Assembly (NCBI RefSeq): GCF_964340395.1
Contig: NC_135555.1
Location: 24,893,725 to 24,957,724 of the forward strand
DNA from: Glandiceps talaboti
Lineage: Eukaryota; Hemichordata; Enteropneusta; Spengelidae
Reading direction: 5' to 3'
Length of the DNA stretch: 64,000 nt
Part shown: positions 11,401 to 26,400 of the stretch, piece after piece
Layout of the letters: the number at the start of each line of letters is the position of its first letter
How positions within the stretch are numbered: the stretch's first letter is position 1
Position numbers and translations under genes: made by a program
Notes under the pieces: generated by a model
Seen by the model: the letters and a program-made list of their open reading frames with translations, nothing else
Told to the model about the DNA's origin: nothing
Database searches by the model: none

Positions 11401-14400
11401 TTCATGTACATGTATGTACTAGTGACTATTTCATGTACATGTATGTACTAGTGACTATTTCATGTACTTGTATGTAGTGACTATTTCATGTACTTGTATG
11501 TAGTGACTATTTCATGTACTTGTACGTAGTGACTATTTCACGTACATGTATGTACTAGTGACTATTTCATGTACATGTATGTAGTGACTATTTCATGTAC
11601 ATGTATGTACTAGTGACTATTTCATGTACATGTATGTAGTGACTATTTCATGTACATGTATGTACTAGTGACTATTTCATGTACATGTATGTACTAGTGA
11701 CTATTTCACGTACATGTATGTACTAGTGACTATTTCATGTACATGTATGTAGTGACTATTTCATGTACATGTATGTAGTGACTATTTCATGTACATGTAT
11801 GTAGTGACTATTTCATGTACATGTATGTAGTGACTATTTCATGTACTTGTATGTACTAGTGACTATTTCATGTACATGTATGTAGTGACTATTTCATGTA
11901 CATGTATGTAGTGACTATTTCATGTACATGTATGTAGTGACTATTTCATGTACTTGTGTGTAGTGACTATTTCATGTACATGTGTGTAGTGACTATTTCA
12001 TGTACATGTATGTAGTGACTATTTCATGTACATGTATGTAGTGACTATTTCATGTACATGTATGTAGTGACTATTTCATGTACTTGTGTGTAGTGACTAT
12101 TTCATGTACATGTATGTAGTGACTATTTCATGTACATGTATGTAGTGACTATTTCATGTACATGTATGTAGTGACTATTTCATGTACTTGTGTGTAGTGA
12201 CTATTTCATGTACATGTGTGTAGTGACTATTTCATGTACATGTATGTAGTGACTATTTCATGTACATGTGTGTAGTGACTATTTCATGTACATGTATGTA
12301 GTGACTATTTCATGTACTTGTGTGTAGTGACTATTTCATGTACATGTATGTAGTGACTATTTCATGTACATGTACTAGTGACTATTTCATGTACATGTAT
12401 GTAGTGACTATTTCATGTACATGTATGTAGTGACTATTTCATGTACATGTATGTAGTGACTATTTCATGTACATGTACTAGTGACTATTTCATGTACATG
12501 TATGTACTAGTGACTATTTCATGTACTTGTACGTAGTGACTATTTCACGTACATGTATGTACTAGTGACTATTTCATGTACATGTATGTAGTGACTATTT
12601 CATGTACATGTATGTAGTGACTATTTCATGTACATATATGTAGTGACTATTTCATGTACATGTATGTACTAGTGACTATTTCATGTACACGTATGTACTA
12701 GTGACTATTTCATGTACATGTGTGTAGTGACTATTTCATGTACATGTATGTAGTGACTATTTCATGTACATGTGTGTAGTGACTATTTCATGTACATGTA
12801 TGTAGTGACTATTTCATGTACATGTGTGTAGTGACTATTTCATGTACATGTATGTAGTGACTATTTCATGTACTTGTGTGTAGTGACTATTTCATGTACA
12901 TGTATGTAGTGACTATTTCATGTACATGTACTAGTGACTATTTCATGTACATGTATGTAGTGACTATTTCATGTACATGTATGTAGTGACTATTTCATGT
13001 ACATGTATGTAGTGACTATTTCATGTACATGTACTAGTGACTATTTCATGTACACGTATGTACTAGTGACTATTTCATGTACATGTGTGTAGTGACTATT
13101 TCATGTACATGTATGTAGTGACTATTTCATGTACATGTATGTAGTGACTATTTCATGTACATGTATGTAGTGACTATTTCATGTACATGTGTGTAGTGAC
13201 TATTTCATGTACATGTGTGTAGTGACTTTCATGTACATGTATGTAGTGACTATTTCATGTACTTGTGTGTAGTGACTATTTCATGTACATGTGTGTAGTG
13301 ACTATTTCATGTACATGTACTAGTGACTATTTCATGTACATGTATGTAGTGACTATTTCATGTACATGTATGTAGTGACTATTTCATGTACATGTGTGTA
13401 GTGACTTTCATGTACATGTATGTAGTGACTATTTCATGTACTTGTATGTAGTGACTATTTCATGTACTTGTATGTAGTGACTATTTCATGTACATGTATG
13501 TAGTGACTATTTCATGTACATGTATGTAGTGACTATTTCATGTACTTGTATGTAGTGACTATTTCATGTACACGTATGTACTAGTGACTATTTCATGTAC
13601 ATGTATGTAGTGACTATTTCATGTACATGTATGTAGTGACTATTTCATGTACTTGTATGTAGTGACTATTTCATGTACATGTATGTAGTGACTATTTCAT
13701 GTACATGTGTGTAGTGACTATTTCATGTACATGTATGTACTAGTGACTATTTCATGTACATGTATGTAGTGACTATTTCATGTACATGTATGTAGTGACT
13801 ATTTCATGTACATGTATGTAGTGACTATTTCATGTACATGTATGTAGTGACTATTTCATGTACTTGTGTGTAGTGACTATTTCACTATATAGCAACAAGA
13901 CCACACCCATAGCAACAGCCAAATGATCACCTATATTGCAAAGATAAGTGGGTAATAGACAAATGAATACATATTCAAAAAATCAACAAGACCATGTTGC
14001 AACTGCTAAATGATCACGTATATTGCAAAGATAACAAAAATGTATGCAAATATGTTTAGCAACAAGACCATTTTATATAGAGTGATATAGAGTAGACAAT
14101 TGAATTGGTTTCTGATGATATAGAGTAAACAATTGCATTGGTCTCTGACGATATAGAGTAGACAATTACATTGGTCTCTGATGATATAGAGTAGACAATT
14201 GAATTGGTCTCTGATGATATAGAGTAGACAATTACATTGGTCTCTGATGATATAGAGTAGACAATTACATTGGTCTCTGATGATATAGAGTAGACAATTA
14301 CATTGGTCTCTGATGATATAGAGTAGACAATTGAATTGGTCTCTGATGATATAGAGTAAACAATTGCATTGGTCTCTGACGATATAGAGTAGACAATTGA

Positions 14401-17400
14401 ATTGGTCTCTGATGATATAGAGTAAACAATTGCATTGGTCTCTGACGATATAGAGTAGACAATTACATTGGTCTCTGATGATATAGAGTAGACAATTGAA
14501 TTGGTCTCTGATGATATAGAGTAGACAATTACATTGGTCTCTGATGATATAGAGTAGACAATTGAATTGGTCTCTGATGATATAGAGTAGACAATTGAAT
14601 TGGTCTCTGATGATATAGAGTAGACAGTTACATTGTTCTCTGATGATATAGAGTAGACAATTGAATTGGTCTCTGATGATATATAGTAGACAATTGAATT
14701 GGTCTCTGATGATATAGAGTAGACAATTACATTGGTCTCTGATGATAAAGAGTAGACAATTGAATTGGTCTCTCATGATATAGAGTAGACAATTGCATTG
14801 GTCTTTGATGATATAGAGTAAACAATTGCATTGGTCTCTGATGATATAGAGTAAACAATTGCATTGGTCTCTGATGATATAGAGTAAACAATTGCATTGG
14901 TCTCTGACGATATAGAGTAAACAATTGCATTGGTCTCTGACGATATAGAGTAGACAATTACATTGGTCTCTGATGATATAGAGTAGACAATTACATTGGT
15001 CTCTGATGATATAGAGAAGACAATTGAATTGGTCTCTGATGATATAGAGTAGACAATTACATTAGTCTCTGATGATATAGAGTAGACAATTACATTGGTC
15101 TCTGATAATATAGAGTAGACAATTGAATTGGTCTCTGATGATATAGAGTAGACAATTGAATTGGTCTCTGATGATATAGAGTGGACAATTGAATTGGTTT
15201 CTGACAATATAGAGTAGACAATTCCATCGGTTCTGATGATATAGAGTAGACAATTGAATTGGTCTCTGATGATATAGAGTAAACAATTGCATTGGTCTCT
15301 GACGATATAGAGTAGACAATTACATTGGTCTTTGATGATATAGAGTAGACAATTGAATTGGTCTCTGATGATATAGAGTAAACAATTACATTGGTCTCTG
15401 ATGATATAGAGTAGACAATTGAATTGGTCTCTGATGATATAGAGTAGACAATTGAATTGGTCTCTGATGATATAGAGTAGACAATTACATTGGTCTCTGA
15501 TGATATAGAGTAGACAATTACATTGGTCTCTGATAATATGGAGTAGACAATTACATTGGTCTCTGATAATATGGAGTAGACAATTACATTGGTCTCTGAT
15601 GATATAGAGTAGACAATTACATTGGTCTCTGATGATAAAGAGTAGACAATTACATTGGTCTCTGATGATAAAGAGTAGACAATTACATTGATCTCTGATG
15701 ATATAGAGTAGACAATTACATTGGTCTCTGATGATATAGAGTAGACAATTGAATTGGTCTCTGATGATATAGAGTAGACAATTGAATTGGTCTCTGATAA
15801 TATAGAGTAGACAATTACATTAGTCTCTGATGATATAGAGTAGACAATTACATTGATCTCTGATGATATAGAGTAGACAATTGAATTGGTCTCTGATGAT
15901 ATAGAGTAGACAATTACATTGGTCTCTGATGATATTGAGTAGACAATTACATTAGTCTCTGATGATATAGAGTAGACAATTGAATTGGTCTCTGATGATA
16001 TAGAGTAGACAATTACATTGGTCTCTGATGATATAGAGTAGACAATTACATTGGTCTCTGATGATATAGAGTAGACAATTGAATTGGTCTCTGACGATAT
16101 AGAGTAGACAATTGCATTGGTCTCTGATGATAAAGAGTAGACAATTACATTGGTCTCTGATGATATAGAGTAGACAATTACATTGGTCTCTGATGATATA
16201 GAATAGACAATTACATTGGTCTCTGATGATATAGAGTAGACAATTGAATTGGTCTCTGATGATATAGAGTAGACAATTGAATTGGTCTCTGATGATATAG
16301 AGTAGACAATTACATTGGTCTCTGATGATAAAGAGTAGACAATTGAATTGGTCTCTCATGATATAGAGTGGACAATTACACTGGTCTCTGATGATATAGA
16401 GTAGACAATTGAATTGGTCTCTGATGATAGAGTAGACAATTGAATTGGTCTCTGATAATATAGAGTAGACAATTGAATTGGTCTCTGATGATATAGAGTA
16501 GACAATTACATTGATCTCTGATGATATAGAGTAGACAATTGAATTGGTCTCTGATAATATTGAGTAGACAATTACATTGGTCTCTCATGATATAGAGTAG
16601 ACAATTGAATTGGTCTCTGATGATATAGAGTAGACAATTGAATTGGTCTCTGATGATATAGAGTAGACAATTACATTGGTCTCTGATGATATAGAGTAGA
16701 CAATTGAATTGGTCTCTGATGATATAGAGTGGACAATTACATTGGTCTCTGATGATATCGAGTAGACAATTGAATTGGTCTCTGATAATATAGAGTGGAC
16801 AATTACATTGGTCTCTGATGATATAGAGTAGACAATTGAATTGGTCTCTGATAATATAGAGTAGACAATTACATTGGTATCTGATGATATCGAGTAGACA
16901 ATTGAATTGGTCTCTCATGATATAGAGTGGACAATTAAATTGGTCTCTGATAATATAGAGTAGACAATTACATCGGTTTCTGATTATATAGAGTAGACAA
17001 TTGAATTGGTCTCTGATAATATCGAGTAGACAATTGAATTGGTCTCTGATGATATAGAGTAGACAATTACATTGGTCTCTGATCATATACAGTAGACAAT
17101 TGAATTGGTCTCTGATCATATAGAGTAGACAATTGAATTGGTCACTGATAATATAGAGTAGACAATTACATTGGTCTCTGATGATATAGAGTGGACAATT
17201 GAATTGGTTTCTGACAATATAGAGTAGACAATTACATTGGTCTCTGATGATATAGAGTAGACAATTACATTGGTCTCTGATGATATCGAGTAGACAATTG
17301 AATTGGTCTCTGATAATATAGAGTAGACAATTACATTGGTCTCCATGTATTACAAAGATTGCCTATGTTAATTATACGATACTCATTGTAACTTGTAACA

Positions 17401-20400
17401 CTTTCAAAATGTTGGGTCAGTTAATACGTTACAAATAACAAAAAATTTTTTGGAAGTTTTTAAATAGTAAAAAAGTCCAAACAAAAGTAAGTGTCCCTGT
17501 ACATATTGGAGACACTTTCAATTCATAATCAGAAGGAAACATTTACATCATTTGTTTAATCAAGTTCCTGAACTTGAGTACAAAAAGACAAGATGTGCTT
17601 AGACTGCAAGGTTACCATCTTTACAATGAATGAAGTAGGACAACACTCTTGACTTTTTTCTATTCTTGCCATAGAGGGCGATGTTGATTTGATTTGATTG
17701 AAGTATAGGATAGTTCAGGTTATGACAAATAGAATTAACTAAAGGCTGCCCTGTAGAGTAAAATATGATTTTAACATTAAATATGGTAGTTGACTGAACC
17801 ATAGTTCAGAAACACATTACCATCACTACATAGCACTGTGGATGTTAAACAAGATAAAATATGTTACTAGTTTCATTCACTTTTACTTATAAGTATGGAA
17901 TTGGCATTAATCTGAACTAAAGTGAAAGTGATGTATAACACTAGCTAGATAATCTAAGGTGAAAGTGATGTATAATACTAGCTAGGTAATCTAAGGTGAA
18001 AGTGATGTATGACACTAGCTAGATAATCTAGGGTGAAAGTGATGTATAACACTAGCTAGGTAATCTAAGGTGATGTGATGTATAACACTAGCTAGATAAT
18101 CTAGGGTGAAAGTGATGTATGACACTAGCTAGGTAATGTAAGGTGAAGTGATGTATGACACTAGCTAGGTAATCTAAGGTGAAGTGATGTATGACACTAG
18201 CTAGATAATCTAAGGTGAAAGTGATGTATGACACTAGCTAGGTAATCTAAGGTGAAGTGATGTATAACACTAGCTAGATCATCTAAGGTGAAGTGATGTA
18301 TGACACTACCTAGATAATCTAAGGTGAAAGTGATGTATGACACTAGCTAGGTAATCTAAGGTGAAGTGATGTGTAATCTAAGGTGAAAGTGATGTATGAC
18401 ACTAGCTAGGTAATCTAAGGTGAAAGTGATGTATGACACTAGCTAGGTAATCCAAGGTGAAGTGATCTATAACACTAGCTAGATAATCTAGGGTGAAAGT
18501 GATGTATAACACTAGCTAGATAATCTAAGGTGAAAGTGATCTATAACACTAGCTAGATAATCTAGGGTGAAAGTGATCTATAACACTAGCTAGATAATCT
18601 AGGGTGAAAGTGATCTATAACACTAGCTAGATAATCTAGGGTGAAAGTGATGTATAACACTAGCTAGATAATTTAAGGTGAAGTGATGTATAACACTAGC
18701 TAGATAATCTAAGGTGAAAGTGATGTATGACACTAGCTAGGTAATCTAAGGTGAAGTGATGTATAACACTAGCTAGATAATCTAAGGTGAAGTGATGTAT
18801 AACACTAGCTAGATAATCTAGGGTGAAAGTGATGTATAACACTAGCTAGGTAATCTAAGGTGAAAGTGATGTATAACACTAGCTAGATAATCTAGGGTGA
18901 AAGTGATGTATAACACTAGCTACGTAATCTAAGGTGAAAGTGATGTATGACACTAGCTAGGTAATCTAAGGTGAAAGTGATGTATGACACTAGCTAGATA
19001 ATCTAAGGTGAAAGTGATGTATGACACTAGCTAGATAATCTAAGGTGAAAGTGATGTATGACACTAGCTAGATAATCTAAGGTGAAGTGATGTATGACAC
19101 TAGCTAGGTAATCTAAGGTGAAAGTGATGTATGACACTAGCTAGGTAATCTAAGGTGAAAGTGATGTATGACACTAGCTAGATAATCTAAGGTGAAGTGA
19201 TGTATGACACTAGCTTGGTAATCTAAGGTCAAAGTGATGTATGACACTAGCTAGGTAATCTAAGGTGAAGTGATGTATAACACTATCCAGGTAATCTAAG
19301 GTGAAGTGATGTATGACACTAGCTAGATCATCTAAGGTGAAGTGATGTATAACACTAGCTAGGTAATCTAAGGTGAAAGTGATGTATAACACTAGCTAGA
19401 TAATCTAGGGTGAAGTGATGTATGACACTAGCTAGATAATCTAAGGTGAAAGTGATGTATGACACTAGCTAGGTAATCTAAGGTGAAGTGATGTATAACA
19501 CTAGCTACGTAATCTAGGGTGAAAGTGATGTATAACACTAGCTAGGTAATCTAAGGTGAAAGTGATGTATGACACTAGCTAGGTAATCTAAGGTGAAGTG
19601 ATGTATGACACTAGCTAGGTAATATAAGGTGAAGTGATGTATAACACTAGCTAGGTAATTTAAGGTGAAAGTGATGTATGACACTAGCTAGGTAATCTAA
19701 GGTGAAAGTGATGTATGACACTAGCTAGGTAATCTAGGGTGAAAGTGATGTATAACACTAGCTAGATAATCTAAGGTGAAGTGATGTATGACACTAGCTA
19801 GGTAATCTAAGGTGAAGTGATGTATAACACTAGCTAGATAATCTAGGGTGAAAGTGATGTATGACACTAGCTAGATAATCTAAGGTGAAGTGATGTATGA
19901 CACTAGCTAGGTAATCTAAGGTGAAGTGATGTATAACACTATCCAGGTAATCTAAGGTGAAAGTGATGTATGACACTAGCTAGATCATCTAAGGTGAAGC
20001 ATAGACAGTGGAGGGGAGACCCTCCACTGTCTATGGGTGAAGTGATGTATGACACTAGCTAGATAATCTAAGGTGAAAGTGATGTATGACACTAGCTAGA
20101 TCATCTAAGGTGAAGTGATGTATGACACTAGCTAGGTAATCTAAGGTGAAGTGATGTATAACACTAGCTAGATCATCTAAGGTGAAGCATAGACAGTGGA
20201 GGGGAGACCCTCCACTGTCTATGGGTGAAGTGATGTATGACACTAGCTAGATAATCTAAGGTGAAAGTGATGTATGACACTAGCTAGATCATCTAAGGTG
20301 AAGTGATGTATGACACTAGCTAGGTAATCTAAGGTGAAGTGATGTATGACACTAGCTAGATAATCTAGGGTGAAAGTGATGTATGACACTAGCTAGGTAA

Positions 20401-23400
20401 TGTAAGGTGAAGTGATGTATGACACTAGCTAGATAATCTAAGGTGAAAGTGATGTATAACACTAGCTAGATAATCTAAGGTGAAGTGATGTATAACACTA
20501 GCTAGATCATCTAAGGTGAAAGTGATGTATAACACTAGCTAGGTAATCTAAGGTGAAGTGATGTATAACACTAGCTAGATCATCTAAGGTGAAGTGATGT
20601 ATGACACTAGCTAGATAATCTAAGGTGAAAGTGATGTATGACACTAGCTAGATAATCTAAGGTGAAGTGATGTATGACACTAGCTAGGTAATTTAAGGTG
20701 AAAGTGATGTATAACACTAGCTAGATAATCTAGGGTGAAAGTGATGTATGACACTAGCTAGATAATCTAGGGTGAAAGTGATGTATAACACTAGCTAGAT
20801 AATCTAGGGTGAAAGTGATGTATAACACTAGCTAGGTAATCTAAGGTGAAAGTGATGTATAACACTATCCAGGTAATCTAAGGTGAAAGTGATGTATGAC
20901 ACTAGCTAGGTAATCTAAGGTGAAAGTGATGTATGACACTAGCTTGGTAATCTAACTTGAAAGTGATGTATGACTCTAGCTAGATAATCTAAGGTGAAAG
21001 TGATGTATGACACTAGCTAGGCAATCTAAGGTGAAGTGATGTATGACACTAGCTAGGCAATCTAAGGTGAAAGTGATGTATGACACTAGCTAGGCAATCT
21101 AAGGTGAAGTGATGTATGACACTAGCTAGATAATCTAAGGTGAAGTGATGTGTATGACACTAGCTAGGTAATCTAAGGTGAAAGTGATGTATGACACTAG
21201 CTAGGCAATCTAAGGTGAAAGTGATGTATGACACTAGCTAATAGGTAATCTAAGGTGAAAGTGATGTATGACACTAGCTAGATAATCTAAGGTGAAAGTG
21301 ATGTATGACACTAGCTAGGTAATCTAAGGTGAAAGTGATGTATGACACTAGCTAGATAATCTAAGGTGAAGTGATGTGTATGACACTAGCTAGGTAATCT
21401 AAGGTGAAAGTGATGTATGACACTAGCTAGGCAATCTAAGGTGAAAGTGATGTATGACACTAGCTAGGCAATCTAAGGTGAAGTTATGTATGACACTAGC
21501 TAGGTAATCTAAGGTGAAGTGATGTATAACACTATCCAGGTAATCTAAGGTGAAAGTTATGTATAACACTAGCTAGGTAATCTAAGGTGAAAGTGATGTA
21601 TAACACTAGCTAGGTAATCTAAGGTGAAAGTGATGTATGACACTAGCTAGGTAATCTACGGTGAAAGTGATGTATGACACTAGCTAGATAATCTAGGGTG
21701 AAAGTGATGTATGACACTAGCTAGATAATCTAGGGTGAAAGTGATGTATAACACTAGCTAGGTAATCTAAGGTGAAGTGATGTATAATACTAGCTAGGTA
21801 ATCTAAGGTGAAAGTGATGTATGACACTAGCTAGATCATCTAAGGTGAAGTGATGTATGACACTAGCTAGGTAATCTAAGGTGAAAGTGATGTATGACAC
21901 TAGCTAGATAATCTAAGGTGAAGTGATGTATGACACTAGCTAGATAATCTAAGGTGAAAGTGATGTATGACACTAGCTAGGTAATCTAAGGTCAAAGTGA
22001 TGTATGACACTAGCTAGATAATCTAAGGTGAAAGTGATGTATGACACTAGCTAGGTAATCTAAGGTGAAAGTGATGTATGACACTAGCTAGATAATCTAA
22101 GGTGAAAGTGATGTATGACACTAGCTAGGTAATCTAAGGTGAAAGTGATGTATGACACTAGCTAGATCATCTAAGGTGAAGTGATGTATGACACTAGCTA
22201 GGTAATCTAAGGTGAAAGTGATGTATGACACTAGCTAGATAATCTAAGGTGAAGTGATGTATGACACTAGCTAGATAATCTAAGGTGAAAGTGATGTATG
22301 ACACTAGCTAGGTAATCTAAGGTCAAAGTGATGTATGACACTAGCTAGATAATCTAAGGTGAAAGTGATGTATGACACTAGCTAGGTAATCTAAGGTGAA
22401 AGTGATGTATGACACTAGCTAGATCATCTAAGGTGAAAGTGATGTATGACACTAGCTAGATCATCTAAGGTGAAAGTGATGTATGACACTAGCTAGATCA
22501 TCTAAGGTGAAAGTGATGTATGACACTAGCTAGGTAATCTAAGGTGAAAGTGATGTATGACACTAGCTAGGTAATCTAAGGTGAAAGTGATGTATGACAC
22601 TAGCTAGGTAATCTAAGGTGAAAGTGATGTATAACACTAGCTAGGTAATCTAGGGTGAAGTGATGTATGACACTAGCTAGGTAATCTAAGGTGAAAGTGA
22701 TGTATAACACTAGCTAGGTAATCTAGGGTGAAGTGATGTATGACACTAGCTAGGTAATCTAGGGTGAAAGTGATGTATAACACTAGCTAGATAATCTAGG
22801 GTGAAAGTGATGTATAACACTAGCTAGATAATCTAAGGTGAAAGTGATGTATAACACTAGCTAGGTAATCTAAGGTGAAAGTGATGTATGACACTAGCTA
22901 GGTAATCTAAGGTGAAGTGATGTATAACAGTAGCTAGATAATCTAGGGTGAAAGTGATGTATAACACTAGCTAGGTAATCTAAGGTGAAAGTGATGTATA
23001 ACACTAGCTAGATAATCTAAGGTGAAAGTGATGTATAACACTAGCTAGATAATCTAGGGTGAAGTGATGTATAACACTAGCTAGATAATCTAAGGTGAAG
23101 TGATGTATGACACTAGCTAGGTAATCTAAGGTGAAGTGATGTATAACACTAGCTAGATAATCTAAGGTGAAGTGATGTATAACACTAGCTAGATAATCTA
23201 AGGTGAAGTGATGTATAACACTAGCTAGATAATCTAGGGTGAAAGTGATGTATAACACTAGCTAGGTAATCTAAGGTGAAGTGATGTATAACACTAGCTA
23301 GGTAATCTAAGGTGAAAGTGATGTATAACACTAGCTAGATAATCTAGGGTGAAGTGATGTATAACACTAGCTAGATAATCTAAGGTGAAGTGATGTATGA

Positions 23401-26400
23401 CACTAGCTAGGTAATCTAAGGTGAAGTGATGTATAACACTAGCTAGATAATCTAGGGTGAAAGTGATGTATGACACTAGCTAGATAATCTAAGGTGAAGT
23501 GATGTATGACACTAGCTAGATAATCTAAGGTGAAGTGATGTATGACACTAGCTAGGTAATCTAAGGTGAAGTGATGTATAACACTAGCTAGATAATCTAG
23601 GGTGAAGTGATGTATAACACTAGCTAGATAATCTAAGGTGAAGTGATGTATAACACTAGCTAGATAATCTAAGGTGAAGTGATGTATGACACTAGCTAGG
23701 TTAGCTAAGGTGAAGTGATGTATAACACTAGCTAGGTAATCTAAGGTGAAGTGATGTATAACACTAGCTAGATAATCTAAGGTGAAGTGATGTATAACAC
23801 TAGCTAGGTAATCTAAGGTGAAGTGATGTATAACACTAGCTAGATAATCTAAGGTGAAGTGATGTATAACACTAGCTAGGTAATCTAAGGTGAAGTGATG
23901 TATAACACTAGCTAGGTAATCTAAGGTGAAGTGATGTATAACACTAGCTAGATAATCTAAGGTGAAGTGATGTATAACACTAGCTAGGTTAGCTAAGGTG
24001 AAGTGATGTATAACACTAGCTAGGTAATCTAAGGTGAAGTGATGTATAACACTAGCTAGATCATCTAAGGTGAAGTGATGTATGACACTAGCTAGATAAT
24101 CTAAGGTGAAAGTGATGTATGACACTAGCTAGATCATCTAAGGTGAAGTGATGTATGACACTAGCTAGGTAATCTAAGGTGAAGTGATGTATGACACTAG
24201 CTAGATAATCTAGGGTGAAAGTGATGTATGACACTAGCTAGGTAATGTAAGGTGAAGTGATGTATGACACTAGCTAGATAATCTAAGGTGAAAGTGATGT
24301 ATAACACTAGCTAGATAATCTAAGGTGAAGTGATGTATAACACTAGCTAGATCATCTAAGGTGAAAGTGATGTATAACACTAGCTAGATAATCTAGGGTG
24401 AAAGTGATGTATGACACTAGCTAGGTAATCTAAGGTGAAGTGATGTATGACACTAGCTAGGTAATCTAAGGTGAAGTGATGTATAACACTAGCTAGATAA
24501 TCTAAGGTGAAAGTGATGTATGACACTAGCTAGGTAATCTAAGGTGAAGTGATGTATAACACTAGCTAGATAATCTAGGGTGAAAGTGATGTATGACACT
24601 AGCTAGGTAATCTAAGGTGAAGTGATGTATAACACTAGCTAGGTAATCTAAGGTGAAAGTGATGTATAACACTAGCTAGGTAATCTAAGGTGAAAGTGAT
24701 GTATGACACTAGCTAGGCAATCTAAGGTGAAAGTGATGTATGACACTAGCTAGATAATCTAAGGTGAAAGTGATGTATAACACTAGCTAGGTAATCTAAG
24801 GTGAAGTGATGTATGACACTAGCTAGGTAATCTAAGGTGAAAGTGATGTATGACACTAGCTAGGTAATTTAAGGTGAAAGTGATGTATGACACTAGCTAG
24901 ATAATCTAGGGTGAAAGTGATGTATGACACTAGCTAGATAATCTAGGGTGAAAGTGATGTATAACACTAGCTAGATAATCTAGGGTGAAAGTGATGTATA
25001 ACACTAGCTAGGTAATCTAAGGTGAAGTGATGTATAACACTATCCAGGTAATCTAAGGTGAAAGTTATGTATGACACTAGCTAGGTAATCTAAGGTGAAA
25101 GTGATGTATGACACTAGCTAGGTAATCTACGGTGAAAGTGATGTATGACACTAGCTAGATAATCTAGGGTGAAAGTGATGTATAACACTAGCTAGGTAAT
25201 CTAAGGTGAAAGTGATGTATGACACTAGCTAGGTAATCTAAGGTGAAGTGATGTATAACACTATCCAGGTAATCTAAGGTGAAAGTGATGTATGACACTA
25301 GCTAGGTAATGTAAGGTGAAGTGATGTATAACACTAGCTAGATCATCTAAGGTGAAGTGATGTATGACACTAGCTAGATAATCTAGGGTGAAAGTGATGT
25401 ATAACACTAGCTAGGTAATCTAAGGTGAAAGTGATGTATGACACTAGCTAGATCATCTAAGGTGAAGTGATGTATGACACTAGCTAGGTAATCTAAGGTG
25501 AAGTGATGTATGACACTAGCTAGGCAATCTAAGGTGAAAGTGATGTATGACACTAGCTAGATAATCTAAGGTGAAGTGATGTATGACACTAGCTAGGTAA
25601 TCTAAGGTGAAAGTGATGTATGACACTAGCTAGATAATCTAAGGTGAAGTGATGTATGACACTAGCTAGATAATCTAAGGTGAAAGTGATGTATGACACT
25701 AGCTAGATAATATAAGGTGAAGTGATGTATGACACTAGCTAGGTAATCTAAGGTGAAGTGATGTATGACACTAGCTAGATCATCTAAGGTGAAGTGATGT
25801 ATGACACTAGCTAGGTAATCTAAGGTGAAAGTGATGTATGACACTAGCTAGATAATCTAAGGTGAAGTGATGTATGACACTAGCTAGATAATCTAAGGTG
25901 AAAGTGATGTATGACACTAGCTAGATAATCTAAGGTGAAGTGATGTATGACACTAGCTAGGTAATCTAAGGTGAAAGTGATGTATGACACTAGCTAGATC
26001 ATCTAAGGTGAAGTGATGTATGACACTAGCTAGATAATCTAAGGTGAAAGTGATGTATGACACTAGCTAGGTAATCTAAGGTGAAAGTGATGTATGACAC
26101 TAGCTAGATAATCTAAGGTGAAGTGATGTATAACACTATCCAGGTAATCTAAGGTGAAAGTGATGTATGACACTAGCTAGGTAATCTAAGGTGAAAGTGA
26201 TGCATGACACTAGCTAGATCATCTAAGGTGAAAGTGATGTATGACACTAGCTACGTAATCTAAGGTGAAAGTGATGTATGACACTAGCTAGGTAATCTAA
26301 GGTGAAAGTGATGTATGACACTAGCTAGATAATCTAAGGTGAAAGTGATGTATGACACTAGCTAGGTAATCTAAGGTGAAAGTGATGTATGACACTAGCT

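Noticed and set aside
8535-13886. CRISPR array
   Set aside because: Units are directly abutting with no unique spacers, and the context is an animal gene intron.
14006-17346. Long minus-strand frames ([11 protein letters not shown] type) as a repetitive protein gene
   Set aside because: All three minus frames are open because the 33-bp unit lacks stops on that strand, and the array is inside an intron.
19210-25844. [12 protein letters not shown] repeat frames
   Set aside because: They appear only where consecutive 36-mers occur and shift wherever a 37-mer intervenes; pure repeat effect.
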